This document shows, in pieces, positions 1 through 9,211 of a stretch of DNA of 64,000 nucleotides (position 1 is the stretch's first letter; every line of letters begins with the position of its first letter). The stretch is from Tetmemena sp. SeJ-2015 (taxonomy: Eukaryota > Ciliophora > Spirotrichea > Sporadotrichida > Oxytrichidae), in NCBI GenBank assembly GCA_027382625.1, contig JAJKFJ010021934.1, positions 62,001 to 126,000 of the forward strand, given 5' to 3'. A program made the position numbers and the translations under genes. Under the pieces are notes generated by a model. The model searched no databases, was not told the DNA's origin, and saw nothing but the letters and a program-made list of their open reading frames with translations.

Positions 1-670
1 CAAGTATTCGAAAGACCTTTTTCTCAAAACTCTGCTCAGGATTTCAGCATATTTGGGAACACATTTTGGTACATAGTAGTTACGATGGGGACGATTGGCT
101 ATGGAGATATGTATCCTAAAACTTAGGGCGGTAGATTGATAGGGATTATAATGTGCATCTGGGGAATCTGCATTGCAGCATTCTTAAATTAGTACAATAG
201 TTAATATTTTATTCTTTACTGTGACTCTCTACAATTAACTGAGTCTGATACCCTCAGAATAGAAAGCCTTTCTCCTATTACAAAGGCTCTACTACAAAGA
301 AATGATATAGCGAGAGTCAGTGGCTGCAGTTAAATATTTCTTTAAATGATATTCAGGATAAAATAAATTTTTTCATTTTACTACTTTGTTTAAGCATAAT
401 TTGATTCAGAGAAAGCAAGACATCCTTGATCCTAATGCGAAAATTGATCCTGAGCTATTATCTTCGGCTCGTGAATTCAGAAAACACATCATCAAATTCA
501 AGGAAATAAATCGGAAGATGTAAAACTTTAGAGAGGGAAACACAGATACTCAGTACATAGCAAGAGAGGTCGAGAGATTAGCTCTTAGAATATGGGATAT
601 TGAAAATGAACTTGAAAGGAATCAAATAAATGATCATTCAATTCGATAAAAAATAAAAAAAAATTCTTGA
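1..670 (+). CDS. Small-conductance (SK-type) K+ channel, C-terminal part
   Basis: The 5' part lies outside the window. The pore and selectivity filter are visible (TIGYGDMYP), followed by a final membrane helix and a basic helical tail like the calmodulin-binding region of SK channels. The protein closely matches the next gene downstream, so the two are tandem paralogues. The frame is broken by a 31-bp IES after the pore and a second short insert near 345-375 that carries an in-frame TGA. The gene ends at TGA 668-670. Potassium channel identity rests on the filter; the calcium-activated SK subtype is inferred from the tail and from the paralogue's S4-S5 region. Confidence 0.8.
180..210. other. 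IES, 31 bp, pointer ATTCTT
   Basis: ATTCTT occurs at 180-185 and 211-216. Deleting one copy and the AT-rich spacer restores the channel frame across the last membrane helix, matching the paralogue, which lacks this insert. Confidence 0.85.
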
Positions 671-734
671 TTCTCAAATAGGAAGAGATTATTAATTATT
701 AGCTTCTGAAAACTCTAAAATTTTCATAAGATTG

Positions 735-2250
735 TGTTTAGAAAATTGAAAATTGAACTTAATAAATATTTGTTGTAAAAATTTAAGGAAGAGAAAGATG
801 CAAGATGAAATGAACTTGAAGTTAGACATGATCTTTTTATTTTAAAATTAAATCTTTGAGCTGATTTAGAAACGATAAAAGCAAATGACTCCGAAAGATT
901 CACTCTAAATACCAGGCTCAAGCTATCTATGATTTATTTTTCATAACCAGATTAATTTCATCAATTATAGCTTTACTAATCGTAATATGTACTCGTAGAA
1001 ATGTTTATTGTGACACTAAGTCCCTACGAATTCTTCTAAGATATTATATTTCTTGAATGTAAGTTAATCCCTGGTTTATAAGGACACATTAAAACTTATT
1101 AAAAATTTGAGCGATGAAAGGAGAAAACTGACTCTGATTATAGATTCGACGATGACTCATTCAGCAGTTGTGAGCAACTTAAATAGCATTCTAACTGTGC
1201 TGTCGCTGTTGAAGATCTTTTTCTTTTTGAGAACGCTCATGTACTTCTCAAGATTCAATGACCCACGTGCACAAAGAGTTTGCTAAATGAATGGATGTAA
1301 AGCAACATCTCTGTTTGCAATCAAGAGTATTATTCAGGAGAACCCTTATACACTACTCACGGGAATGTTTTTGCTTTCATCTCTATCGAGTGCATAAAAT
1401 GAAATAGCATTTCAATCTTTACAAGTTTGATAAAATTTGTTTACGCTATGCAAGTCTTTGAAAGGCCTTTCAACATTCTTTTAAAAAAATTTGAAATCCA
1501 GTTACCAAGTTGAAATTAATTATAGCAGATTGTTTCAGGATAGGACTTTGACTCTTACTGGAACTCATTTTGGCTAATAGTTGTGACTATGACGACTGTA
1601 GGGTATGGAGACATGTTCCCTAAGTCCTATGGAGGTCGAGTGATTGGCATGATAATCTGTATTTGGGGAATCTTTATCACCTCCTTCTTTACTGTGACCT
1701 TGACAAACTTCCTAAATTTCACCCCTTCCCAAAATAAGGCCTACCTTCTATTGCAAAGGCTCTACTGGAAGGATCTTATCTAGAAGGAATCAGTCAAAGC
1801 AGTTTAATCTCATAATTAAACTTACCATTATAGATATTTAGTAGCCACTCTCTATAAGCATAAACTCCTTTCTAAAAAGGCTGACATCTTCGATGTTAAT
1901 GCAAAGGTAGATCCAAAGCTCCTCTCTTCTGCAAGGACTTTCAGGCGGCATATGGTTAAGTTCAAGGAGACTACAAGGAAAATGTTTAACTACAATGAGG
2001 GAAATACAGAAACCTAATAAACTATTTGCACGAATAGTTTCCTTTCATTTATGCTTGTGAGATTTACATAGCCAAAGAAGTGGAGAGGCTTGGTTGCGTA
2101 GTAGATGAGATATAGGATGAATTAGATAAGCAGAGGAAATCGCAGACTGATATGAATGACAAAATTGATTTGATCCTCAGGTCTCTCTAAGGAACTGGTA
2201 GCGTTACAAATGCAGGAGGTGGATTCTTGACAGTACCTGGAGGCAAATGA
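735..2250 (+). CDS. SK-type K+ channel, second tandem copy
   Basis: The N-terminal start is not resolved. Visible in order are a charged helix, a hydrophobic segment near 925-990, an SK-like S4-S5 region (about 1140-1395), the pore (TVGYGDMFP, about 1590-1620), a final membrane helix and a helical tail ending at TGA 2248-2250. At least three IESs interrupt it: pointer TA at 1395/1442, pointer ATT at 1475/1529, and a TA-flanked insert in the tail near 2010-2070. Isolated in-frame TGA codons near 805 and 865 fit further very short IESs. Like its neighbour it should be a plasma or ciliary membrane K+ channel. Confidence 0.75.
1395..1441. other. IES, 47 bp, pointer TA
   Basis: TA at 1395-1396 and 1442-1443. 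Removal joins the S5 helix to the conserved YAMQVFERPF stretch shared with the upstream paralogue. Confidence 0.7.
1475..1528. other. IES, 54 bp, pointer ATT
   Basis: ATT at 1475-1477 and 1529-1531. Removal restores the loop before the pore and deletes an in-frame TGA. Confidence 0.7.
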
Positions 2251-2436
2251 CGATTCGACTCAGCAACTCGGCTTCTGAGGTTGCTGAGTTAAACATCTCC
2301 TTAAAAACTTTGCTTGTTTAAAATTACTAGATATCTTTCTTTGTAAATTTAATTCCCACTATTCAAACACCACTTTATTATCATGAGATAAAATTATAAG
2401 CATCATAGAGTTGTAATAAAAGCTAATTAATTCAAA

Positions 2437-3851
2437 ATGTACTCTCATTAATAACAGCTAGTGGAGGATAACCAAAGTGACTGTTCTTAGGAACATTACA
2501 GATAGAACTTGCCCTCTCCCTCTACTTATGATCTTGAGCACTAGCAATTCACTTTAGAGGACCCTAATTAAATCAACCAAAATTACGCAATTTACGAAGA
2601 TAAGATGATGAATGACTCAGCAGATCAACAGAGAAACTACTTTTCTCTTCCTAATGCCAACATTAAGTTCAACTAACAAGACGAAAATTCTTGCTTGGAT
2701 TAAAATGACCAGAGCTAGCAAGAGTACTATCCTCCGGGGCCGATGTCCCTACCTCCTAATGCACTTCATCCTAACTTGTAAATCCCAGTCTAGATCAACT
2801 AATTTCAATCAGTCACTCCATCTCTCCTTCCACAAAACAAACAGCTACCAGTTCAAGCATTAATTGGAAATAATTAAACGTAGATCCTCACTAAATCTGA
2901 ACTTTTGAAATGGGTATCTGCTGAACTTATTAAATTTATGATTATTTTAAACTCAACATGTAAGTGAATAACATCCAAAGAGTTGCTTCAGGAACTTTAG
3001 TAGTGCTCCTCCTCGTTAAAATCTTCTAAAACGAGCTTCAAGCTCTCTAACTCATTCAAAAGTAAGCAAACCTAAAAGCCAAAGCAGAAGTAGAGAGTCT
3101 TGGAAACTTTAGACTTTGCTTTAAAATACTGTAAGAGCAAAGCAATATCACAGGAGTCAATTGGATCGGATAAATGCAAGGCAAGCAAAGCCAGTTAGTT
3201 GATTTCATGAACAAGCTCATTAAAGGAAAGGCGAATGAGTTAGTTGAGATGCTTCAAATCATCAAGAGATTTTACGATAATTTCAAGGCAGTTGGCTCTA
3301 ATCCTTAGAATTAGCCACAATGTTAAAAGTTAGTAAGTTAGATCCTTTGAAGAAGCTCAGATTATGGGAATCGCAGACCCAAGCAAGCGAGGTTTACTAA
3401 CTGACTCTACCAATAATTATGGAACTAAATAACTGCCAACTTCTATTAAAAGTGAGATTAATGCTGCCAATCAACAAAACTAAAGCGCTTAAAATAACAG
3501 CGTCTTGCAGTTTGAAAAGCTAATGACTAAGTCTTATTAAGTAACATCGGATTTGGAGTCTGTTGTGAATGAGAACAGTCAACTAAGGAAGCTTAATTTA
3601 GTGCAGTAGATTAAAACAAAGGCAGCAGAGAAAGAGAGAGACTTCTACTTTGGAAAGCTTAGAGACATAGAGCTCCTTTTATTGGAAATTCCTCCTCTAG
3701 ATAAGATGTGAGCATAGATGGGGAATAATCAGAGTAGATAAGATTCTAGCTGAAGGAGATCCCTCTGATAAATAAGAGCTATAGTGAAGATTCTGTATGC
3801 TAAGGAAGATGAAAACATCGAAGTGATGAGGATGGAAATATTATAGTTTGA
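2437..3851 (+). CDS. EB1-family microtubule plus-end binding protein
   Basis: A Gln/Asn-rich N-terminal extension of about 145 residues precedes a calponin-homology domain (TKSELLKWVSAELIKF, then NNIQRVASGT and NWIGQMQGKQ). A linker and coiled coil follow, then the EB1 C-terminal motif (FYFGKLRDIE, ILYAKEDENIE), the dimer interface that also recruits partners. EB proteins track growing microtubule ends. An IES lies near 2935-2970 in the CH domain and another at 3699-3735. The last 25 codons need two one-base corrections (near 3780 and 3825) to run ILYAKED..DEDGNIIV to TGA 3849-3851. The N-terminal extension is unusual, because EB1 proteins normally begin close to the CH domain. Confidence 0.85.
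3699..3735. other. IES, 37 bp, pointer AGATAAGAT
   Basis: The 9-bp repeat is at 3699-3707 and 3736-3744. Deletion removes a TGA and joins the EB1 homology region to its acidic tail. Confidence 0.85.
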
Positions 3852-3930
3852 TATAACTATTGAATTTTAACTAATTTGCATTTTCAAGTATGAAATTTTT
3901 TTAAAGATAAATTGCTATTTTTTAATCTAA

Positions 3931-5460
3931 ATGGAGGAAATTATTGCCGAGGAAAAGGCGAAAATGTTAAAGAACTTATAAGAACTCTTAGCAATAGTTT
4001 AATAAAAGAAAGCTTAAAAAGTGGGAGAGATTAATGAAATAGCAGCAAGAAAGCAAGAAATAAATCAAGAGTTGGTTATAATTGAGAAAGGATTCAAGGT
4101 AACTAAACTACTTGAGTAAGACAGAGCTATGAAAAGGAGGGCTTTCATTTAGAATCAGTTCATTCAATTTTTTTTCTATTTTTAAGATGAAAAAAAATTT
4201 TGGTTTAAATTTTTAAAAAAGGGCTCATAAAGGTTATTAAATTAATAAATGCCCTTTTATTAAAAAAAAAAATTTTTAAAAAAATTTTATTTTAAATAGC
4301 TAATAAAATATGAATCAGTTGAGAACTTCATATCGATCTACAATCAGTTTAAGATCCCAGAGAGAAGATACAAAAACATTTCAGCCTACAACTAGCAAAT
4401 GATCAGATTCAGTGCAATCAGGAAGAAGGAAATCTCTGCTATTAAACACATCAAATATAAATCCTATATCTTATAATAAAAATCTATGAGTTTAGTGAAC
4501 AGAATAGGACGTTAAGCAGAAGTGAGAAGGCAAAGAATTATAAAATTTTCAGATGTTAAAAAAGTCGATTATTTTCTCTTCGCATTTCTTGAGGGAGCAA
4601 TATGATTTGCATTAAATCATTCCAAACGAACAATAGAAATAGGGTTAGAAATAAGTTCCATTTAAAAAATAACTTGATTAAGGTCTCAATTTGTGATTAA
4701 AAAATTTTCAGATCCACTTTTGTCTTTTGTAATTTATTTTCTTCCCTAAGGGAGTCTTAATTCTTAATTTTTATTTTTTAAGAAAATAAATTATATTCCT
4801 TAAATTCAAATATTATTTTTGCAATAACAAAACGAAATTTTTAAATGACGAAGCTAAGAAAAATGCATCATTGACAACTAAAGATGATAACTCGGTTTCA
4901 AACAGAAAAACTAGTGGCATTAGAAAAGACTCACAATTAAGTTCATTCGATATAAGTAGACCCTCACTTATTAGAATACCTATGTAATTTTTTTACCTTT
5001 CAAAATTGAAGATAGCTCTGCTGAATCTAAAACTAACGAATTTTTAAACAAGAGAACAACACCAAAAGGTTCCAAGTCGTCTCTAAATTAAAGTTTGGAC
5101 GAAATAGAAGAAGAGTAAGATGACTTACTGCTAAATGATGCCTCATTTGAGGATTCTGATTTTGAGCTAGAGTGCACAGATAAAATACCAAAAGAAAACA
5201 TCAGAAAAGACCCACTATGGGATTCAAATAGATATAAATTCACTCCCTCTTAAGACTAAATCATAATTGACAAAGTATAGTTAACATCTTAACTGAAATC
5301 AATGATTGGATAAAATCAAAAGTGTTAGGGGTAGTATGACGGCTTATTAAATGTTACTCATTTGCTTATCGAACTCTAATTAATACAATTTAAAATTTTT
5401 AAAATTTTTTAAAGACCAATGAAATATCATTCTAACATTTATTATCTTCTCGCAATATGA
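3931..5460 (+). CDS. Unrecognised coiled-coil and disordered protein
   Basis: An N-terminal helical segment (starting MEEIIAEEKAKM, about 75 residues) is joined through a 160-bp IES to a Ser/Thr-rich basic region. An acidic disordered region (about 5040-5300) follows, and the frame closes at TGA 5458-5460. A 17-bp IES at 4977-4993 is also resolved. The part from 4400 to 4850 has several frame breaks and is not resolved. I do not recognise a domain. It is one gene rather than two, because the ATG-like start at 4310 sits inside a pointer copy. Confidence 0.55.
4152..4311. other. IES, 160 bp, pointer GAATCAGTT
   Basis: GAATCAGTT at 4152-4160 and 4312-4320. The enclosed DNA is almost pure A/T. 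Joining keeps the frame (..FIQNQLRTSYRS..). Confidence 0.8.
4977..4993. other. IES, 17 bp, pointer TACCT
   Basis: TACCT at 4977-4981 and 4994-4998. Deletion links LIRIP to FKIEDSSAES in one frame. Confidence 0.8.
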
Positions 5461-5639
5461 ATCTTTTAAATATCTCTCACTTAGCTTTGGCAAAAAGATG
5501 CTACGATTATGAAAATCTATTATATTTTAAGACCTTTAAATTTAAATGTCAATTATATAAAATTGAACTCTTCAACTACCACATATTTGATTCATCGATT
5601 TTTAAAATTCAAAACTTTTCCGTGGTATATTAAGTACAG

Positions 5640-6546
5640 AAATAATTAATTTCTCAAGCAAGAATCTGCCTTTGTTTAAGGATTGGAAATTCGTTCTTGC
5701 AGAGAAGGAACTGGAGGGGAGACATTAGTTTGAAGTGGTAAGGAGAAGTATTGAATTAATCTCACAAAATCTAGAGAATAGGAACTTGATTAAAAGGCCT
5801 AAAAACAGATCTAAAAGACAGCGTTTGGTGAGCAACGACGCTAATAATCTCGCAGAAAGAGACATTAATTTGGGAGAGACAAAGCGATCGAAACTTATCT
5901 GGAGCGAGGAAGAGGATAAAACTTTGATAAATGCTGTGAAAGTTCATGGACTGAGTTGGTTGGTTATTTCTCACTACTTCGAAAAGAAGCATCCCTTGGA
6001 GTGTAGAATGAGATACACCTCAATTGACCCACAGGTCAAAAGAGTGACGTGGGAGTTCACAGAGGATGCTAAGCTTTTGATGGGAATGAAGATTTTTGGA
6101 TCTAAGAAATGGATTGAGATCTCTGAAGCATGCTTCCACAGGAAGAGAAGTGATATGTAGTGTAGGGAAAGATTCTGTAATGTTCTCGATCTTTTTTTAT
6201 TATCCTTAGCTCAAGGATGCAAAGTCATGGAACGATGAGCACACTAAGAAACTCATTGAAGCAGTAAAGAACATGGAAAATCATGGTCTACGATATCTTA
6301 TAAGGTATTTAATAGGGAATTCACAGACAATAAAATAAAAGAATGTGGAGTAGAATAGAGAAAGAAAAACAAGGCAACTTATCTTTTTTTATTGGGGAAG
6401 AGAAGAAGAAAATGATAACAAAAGATTTTAAACAAAATTCAGGAAGGAATGGCCTTAAGAATAAATTACAAGCCTTAATTAAATTTCTTACATCTCAAAA
6501 ATAATCATATCAATTATCCTTAGATAAATTTGAGTGCTAATATTGA
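5640..6546 (+). CDS. Myb/SANT-type DNA-binding protein
   Basis: Three tandem Myb-like repeats are visible with their spaced tryptophans: WSEEEDKTLINAV..GLSW near 5900, TWEFTEDAKLLMGM..KKW near 6050, and SWNDEHTKKLIEAV followed by GKSWSTIS near 6220-6290. A basic C-terminal tail ends at TGA 6544-6546. Such proteins bind DNA as transcription factors or SNAPc/telomere-type factors; which is not clear. A 13-bp IES lies at 6189-6201. Single bases appear to be missing near 6270 and 6342, since the conserved residues continue in the next frame. The start lies upstream of 5735, probably across another IES. The 3' end converges on the kinesin gene. Confidence 0.75.
6189..6201. other. IES, 13 bp, pointer ATC
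   Basis: ATC at 6189-6191 and 6202-6204. Deleting this T-rich block fuses Myb repeats 2 and 3 in frame. Confidence 0.65.
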
Positions 6547-7118
6547 CCTAGAAAAACTAAAGTATAGAATATATTACTTTGTAGGATGAGGTGTTCCTCT
6601 TTGATATTTCATTGAAAATATAGGAGATAGTTCTTGGGATGATACCTCTGTCGTTATATCTTTCGGCTCCTCCTGTGATTGTATAAGTTTTACCTGATCC
6701 AGTTTGTCCATATGCAAATATCGTTCCGTTATATCCTTCAAAGCAGGATTCTACCACCTAAAACGAAAATTTAAATTATCTTCTCCATCAAATTCGCTAT
6801 AGCTAGTTTTATCTACGTACATCTTTTGCAATTGTATTGAAAACTGTTTCTTGTTGCGATAGTTGATCGAGGACTCCATTGAAAACAAAGTTATAAACAT
6901 CGTCTTTAGCATTTTGATTTCCTGATTTTTATCCATCTTTAGGAAAGTTGAACTGCACTTCGTTGTTTTCTCTATCAAGAGCTAAAATCAAATTTAGTTC
7001 AACATTCAAAGAACAAAATGAGGATGAAAACAAAATCTATACCTAAACCCGGGTACTGTTTTTTGCCAGGTCTAACTCTGAGAAAAACCTCAATTCCTTT
7101 AGACTATTTTTTACTCAT
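6547..7118 (-). CDS. KIF6-like kinesin motor, N-terminal part only
   Basis: The protein starts MSKKQSKGIEVFLRVRPGKK at 7118. After two clean GT..AG introns (6982-7042 and 6758-6820) it reaches the P-loop GQTGSGKT and the run GGAERYNDRGIIPRT, typical of the kinesin-9/KIF6 family, which acts in cilia. After about 150 residues the motor stops. Switch I, switch II and the stalk are absent, because downstream DNA is the 3' end of the convergent Myb gene. A possible third intron (about 30 bp) leads into VNIS and then homology ends. The missing MDSs must lie elsewhere, or the copy is broken. Confidence 0.85.
6758..6820 (-). other. Spliceosomal intron, 63 bp
   Basis: GTACGT..TTTTAG between KDV and VESCFEGYNG of the kinesin motor. 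Removal is exactly in phase. Confidence 0.75.
6982..7042 (-). other. Spliceosomal intron, 61 bp
   Basis: GTATAG..ATTTTAG after the first kinesin beta strand. Splicing gives PGL-ALDRENNEV in frame. Confidence 0.75.
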
Positions 7119-7194
7119 TTTGATTTAATTAAAATTTGAATTTCTTTAATTTTATAGTTGAAGAGAGATTGCTTATGAATTCAAGCGATTAAAT

Positions 7195-7359
7195 TCATTG
7201 ATAAATTTGATTTCTCGCCTTGTAAAAAGCCTCTAGGTTTTCATTAACTCTCTTATCAGTAGCTGCTCCATTAAATACAGTGGTGCTCTAATTGTTACTG
7301 AATGAAGTGTCTTTCGTAGAAGAAAAACCACCACCACCTTACTTATCTCCTGCACCCAT
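7195..7359 (-). CDS. Small unrecognised protein or first MDS
   Basis: An ATG-to-TGA frame of 54 residues starts MGAGDKQGGGGFSSTKDT and ends ..AFYKARNQIYQ. It uses TAA/TAG as Gln like real genes here. It is Gly/Ser/Thr-rich at the start with a short helix at the end. It lies 77 bp upstream of the kinesin start on the same strand and could be a complete small gene or an isolated first MDS. Confidence 0.4.
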
Positions 7360-7419
7360 TAGATTTTTGCTAAATGAGTTATTACACAATCAGAAATGCT
7401 AAAATAAATAATTCTTAAA

Positions 7420-9017
7420 ATGAGTTAAAAAAGGCTGAAGAGTACGCAGTCGGGGCTAGACTTCAGAACACTTTCCACCCAGCCATTCACAGCAACTAAT
7501 CAAGGGAGGAGTATAGCTACATTTTAGGCCACTCAAGGCTAGAGAAACCTTCCTTAGCTCTCAGGAAGTGCATCACTCAAATTTTTCCCGAATTATCAGC
7601 CTGAGAGGCTGGCTCCTATGCAGAAAACTTTCACTTCTTCGAAGCCATTTCTATTGTAAGTAAAAAGGCTACATTAGTCACAATTAACAACATTCCAGAT
7701 TTCTAATGATTTCTTACCCACCAAATTTATAGTCCTCCCAAAAAGTATAAAGGATTCAAAGTAGCAAATACAGGAATAGATCCATATGGTGGCTTCCTAG
7801 AATTCATAAAGAAGGACATCATTAAAAATATCGATGTACAAAGAGACTCAGAAAGCACCAGACAACTTATGGAGACCAAGAGGACTTCCTATGAAACTCA
7901 TAGATCTAAATAAATATACTACAATGTCTCAAACATACTATTTTTAATGATCTAAATGGGCAATAGGTTGTACAAAGGACACTGTGAAAAAAGTTAATGA
8001 GGAGGGTTAATTATTGCCTACTTTCTAAACCTAAACATTGAAGCGATCCTCATCCTAATTCCAGCCCACCAGATTGAAAACCGATATAATCAGCTTTCGG
8101 CCCCCAGAAAGGATATAGGAGGACTAAAAAGCTTATGACATCATGATAACTACTCCAAAGTATAACTTCAATTCTCAAACTTCTCAGGGCTGGCTTGAAA
8201 GAACATATGAAAACAAGAGCGTTGTGAATAGATCAAGTGTTACTCATAACATTATCAACCATGTCGAGAATCCTCAGAGTGGAAAGATTCATGTTGGTAC
8301 CCTCAACAGCAAAATATTCCATTTCAAATCATCTGCATACTTTGAATTTTCATTAACTTTTGGAAAGCCTTTGATTGATGGTGATGGTCAGTTGGCTTGT
8401 CAAGAGGACTGACTTGCATGGAAGTCTTAATCACCTAAAGTGGCTACAAAATAAGTCCACTTATTAACCCACTTGCTGCTCCATCGATAAATCTACCCAT
8501 GATGTTTCCACTTTCTGAAGAGAGGCTTATATCCCCTGAGTCATAATTTAATTTTTTTAATTATCATAAGAGTCTATAATTAGAAGGTTGGACAAAATTA
8601 TTGGAATTACCTATTGAGGGTTTGGAGGGCGAATTTGATTTCTCAGCCATTGTATTTAATTTCGTTTGTGAAGGGTAAAAAGTTATTAATAACCAAAACT
8701 TTATTATACTTTCGAATTCATTTAAAACTGATTATTGGCTGCCTCCTTTCTTCATAAACATTTACAATTTTTATTCAATTTTCCACTTCTAAATATTGAA
8801 TATGGATTATAAATTGGGCAACAGCAAAATTCTTTTTAGAAAGAAAGCCATTTGTGACTTTTCAAACGAAGCAATTCCAAATGCGATTCACTAGAATACC
8901 GATTATAACTCAGCTATGTCAAAGAATAATTCAATTTTCAAGAAATATACAGGCATCTGCTCGAATGTATATGATGCAGCGCATAGATTCGGCATAGACA
9001 AGCCTTTTAAGGTCTGA
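7420..9017 (+). CDS. Conserved protein of unknown function, interrupted by a 515-bp IES
   Basis: About 330 residues after processing. It starts MSQKRLKSTQ at 7420. A GT..AG intron (about 7659-7748) leads to KYKGFKVANTGIDPYGG, a 46-bp IES follows, then the conserved run NRSSVTHNIINHVENP. A 515-bp IES precedes the end, KKYTGICSNVYDAAHRFGIDKPFKV, with TGA at 9015-9017. The C-terminal pattern (YDAA.RFG..KPFK) recalls small axonemal proteins I have seen in ciliated eukaryotes, but I cannot name the family. The joins are strongly supported by 9- and 12-bp pointers. Another gene's MDS lies antisense inside the large IES. Confidence 0.7.
7903..7948. other. IES, 46 bp, pointer GATCTAAAT
   Basis: Repeat at 7903-7911 and 7949-7957. 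Joining gives ETHRSK-WAIGCTKDTV in frame. Confidence 0.85.
8347..8650 (-). CDS. Mitochondrial carrier, MDS 1 (N-terminus)
   Basis: From ATG at 8650 the frame reads a polar N-terminus, then GRFIDGAASGLISG and PLQVIKTSMQV: transmembrane helix 1 and the first P-x-x-x-x-(K/R) signature of SLC25 carriers. A 33-bp IES (8543-8575, pointer ATAATT on the plus strand) must be removed first. The segment ends in the 11-bp pointer GTTAATGAAAA (8347-8357, minus). The same 11 bases open the carrier segment at 28202-28212, and joining there continues the frame exactly (KAFQKLMK-NTKHKHMD). The segment lies inside an IES of an unrelated gene on the opposite strand. Confidence 0.85.
8543..8575. other. IES, 33 bp, inside the carrier MDS
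   Basis: ATAATT at 8543-8548 and 8576-8581. Deleting it fuses QPSNY to DSGDISLSS on the minus strand and removes a frame interruption. Confidence 0.75.
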
Positions 9018-9211
9018 TATAAAATTGAAGTCTATATATTTATCTACTAGCATCGCATAAAATTAATGTTTTAATAACTGCTATATTCTCTTTAATTAAA
9101 CGTAAGATGAAAATTATTCTTATTAAACATCACAATAATAAATATTTAAGATACATAAATACATATCTCAGTGATGATCTTTAAAAGATATAAATAATCT
9201 TAATTGTCATA

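Larger units (their letters stand above)
8304..8818. other. IES, 515 bp, pointer CAACAGCAAAAT, containing a foreign MDS
   Basis: The 12-bp pointer is at 8304-8315 and 8819-8830. Excision joins GTLNSKI to LFRKKAICDF. Unlike the other IESs it is not simply AT-rich: on the minus strand it carries the first MDS of the mitochondrial carrier completed at 28202. Confidence 0.85.
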
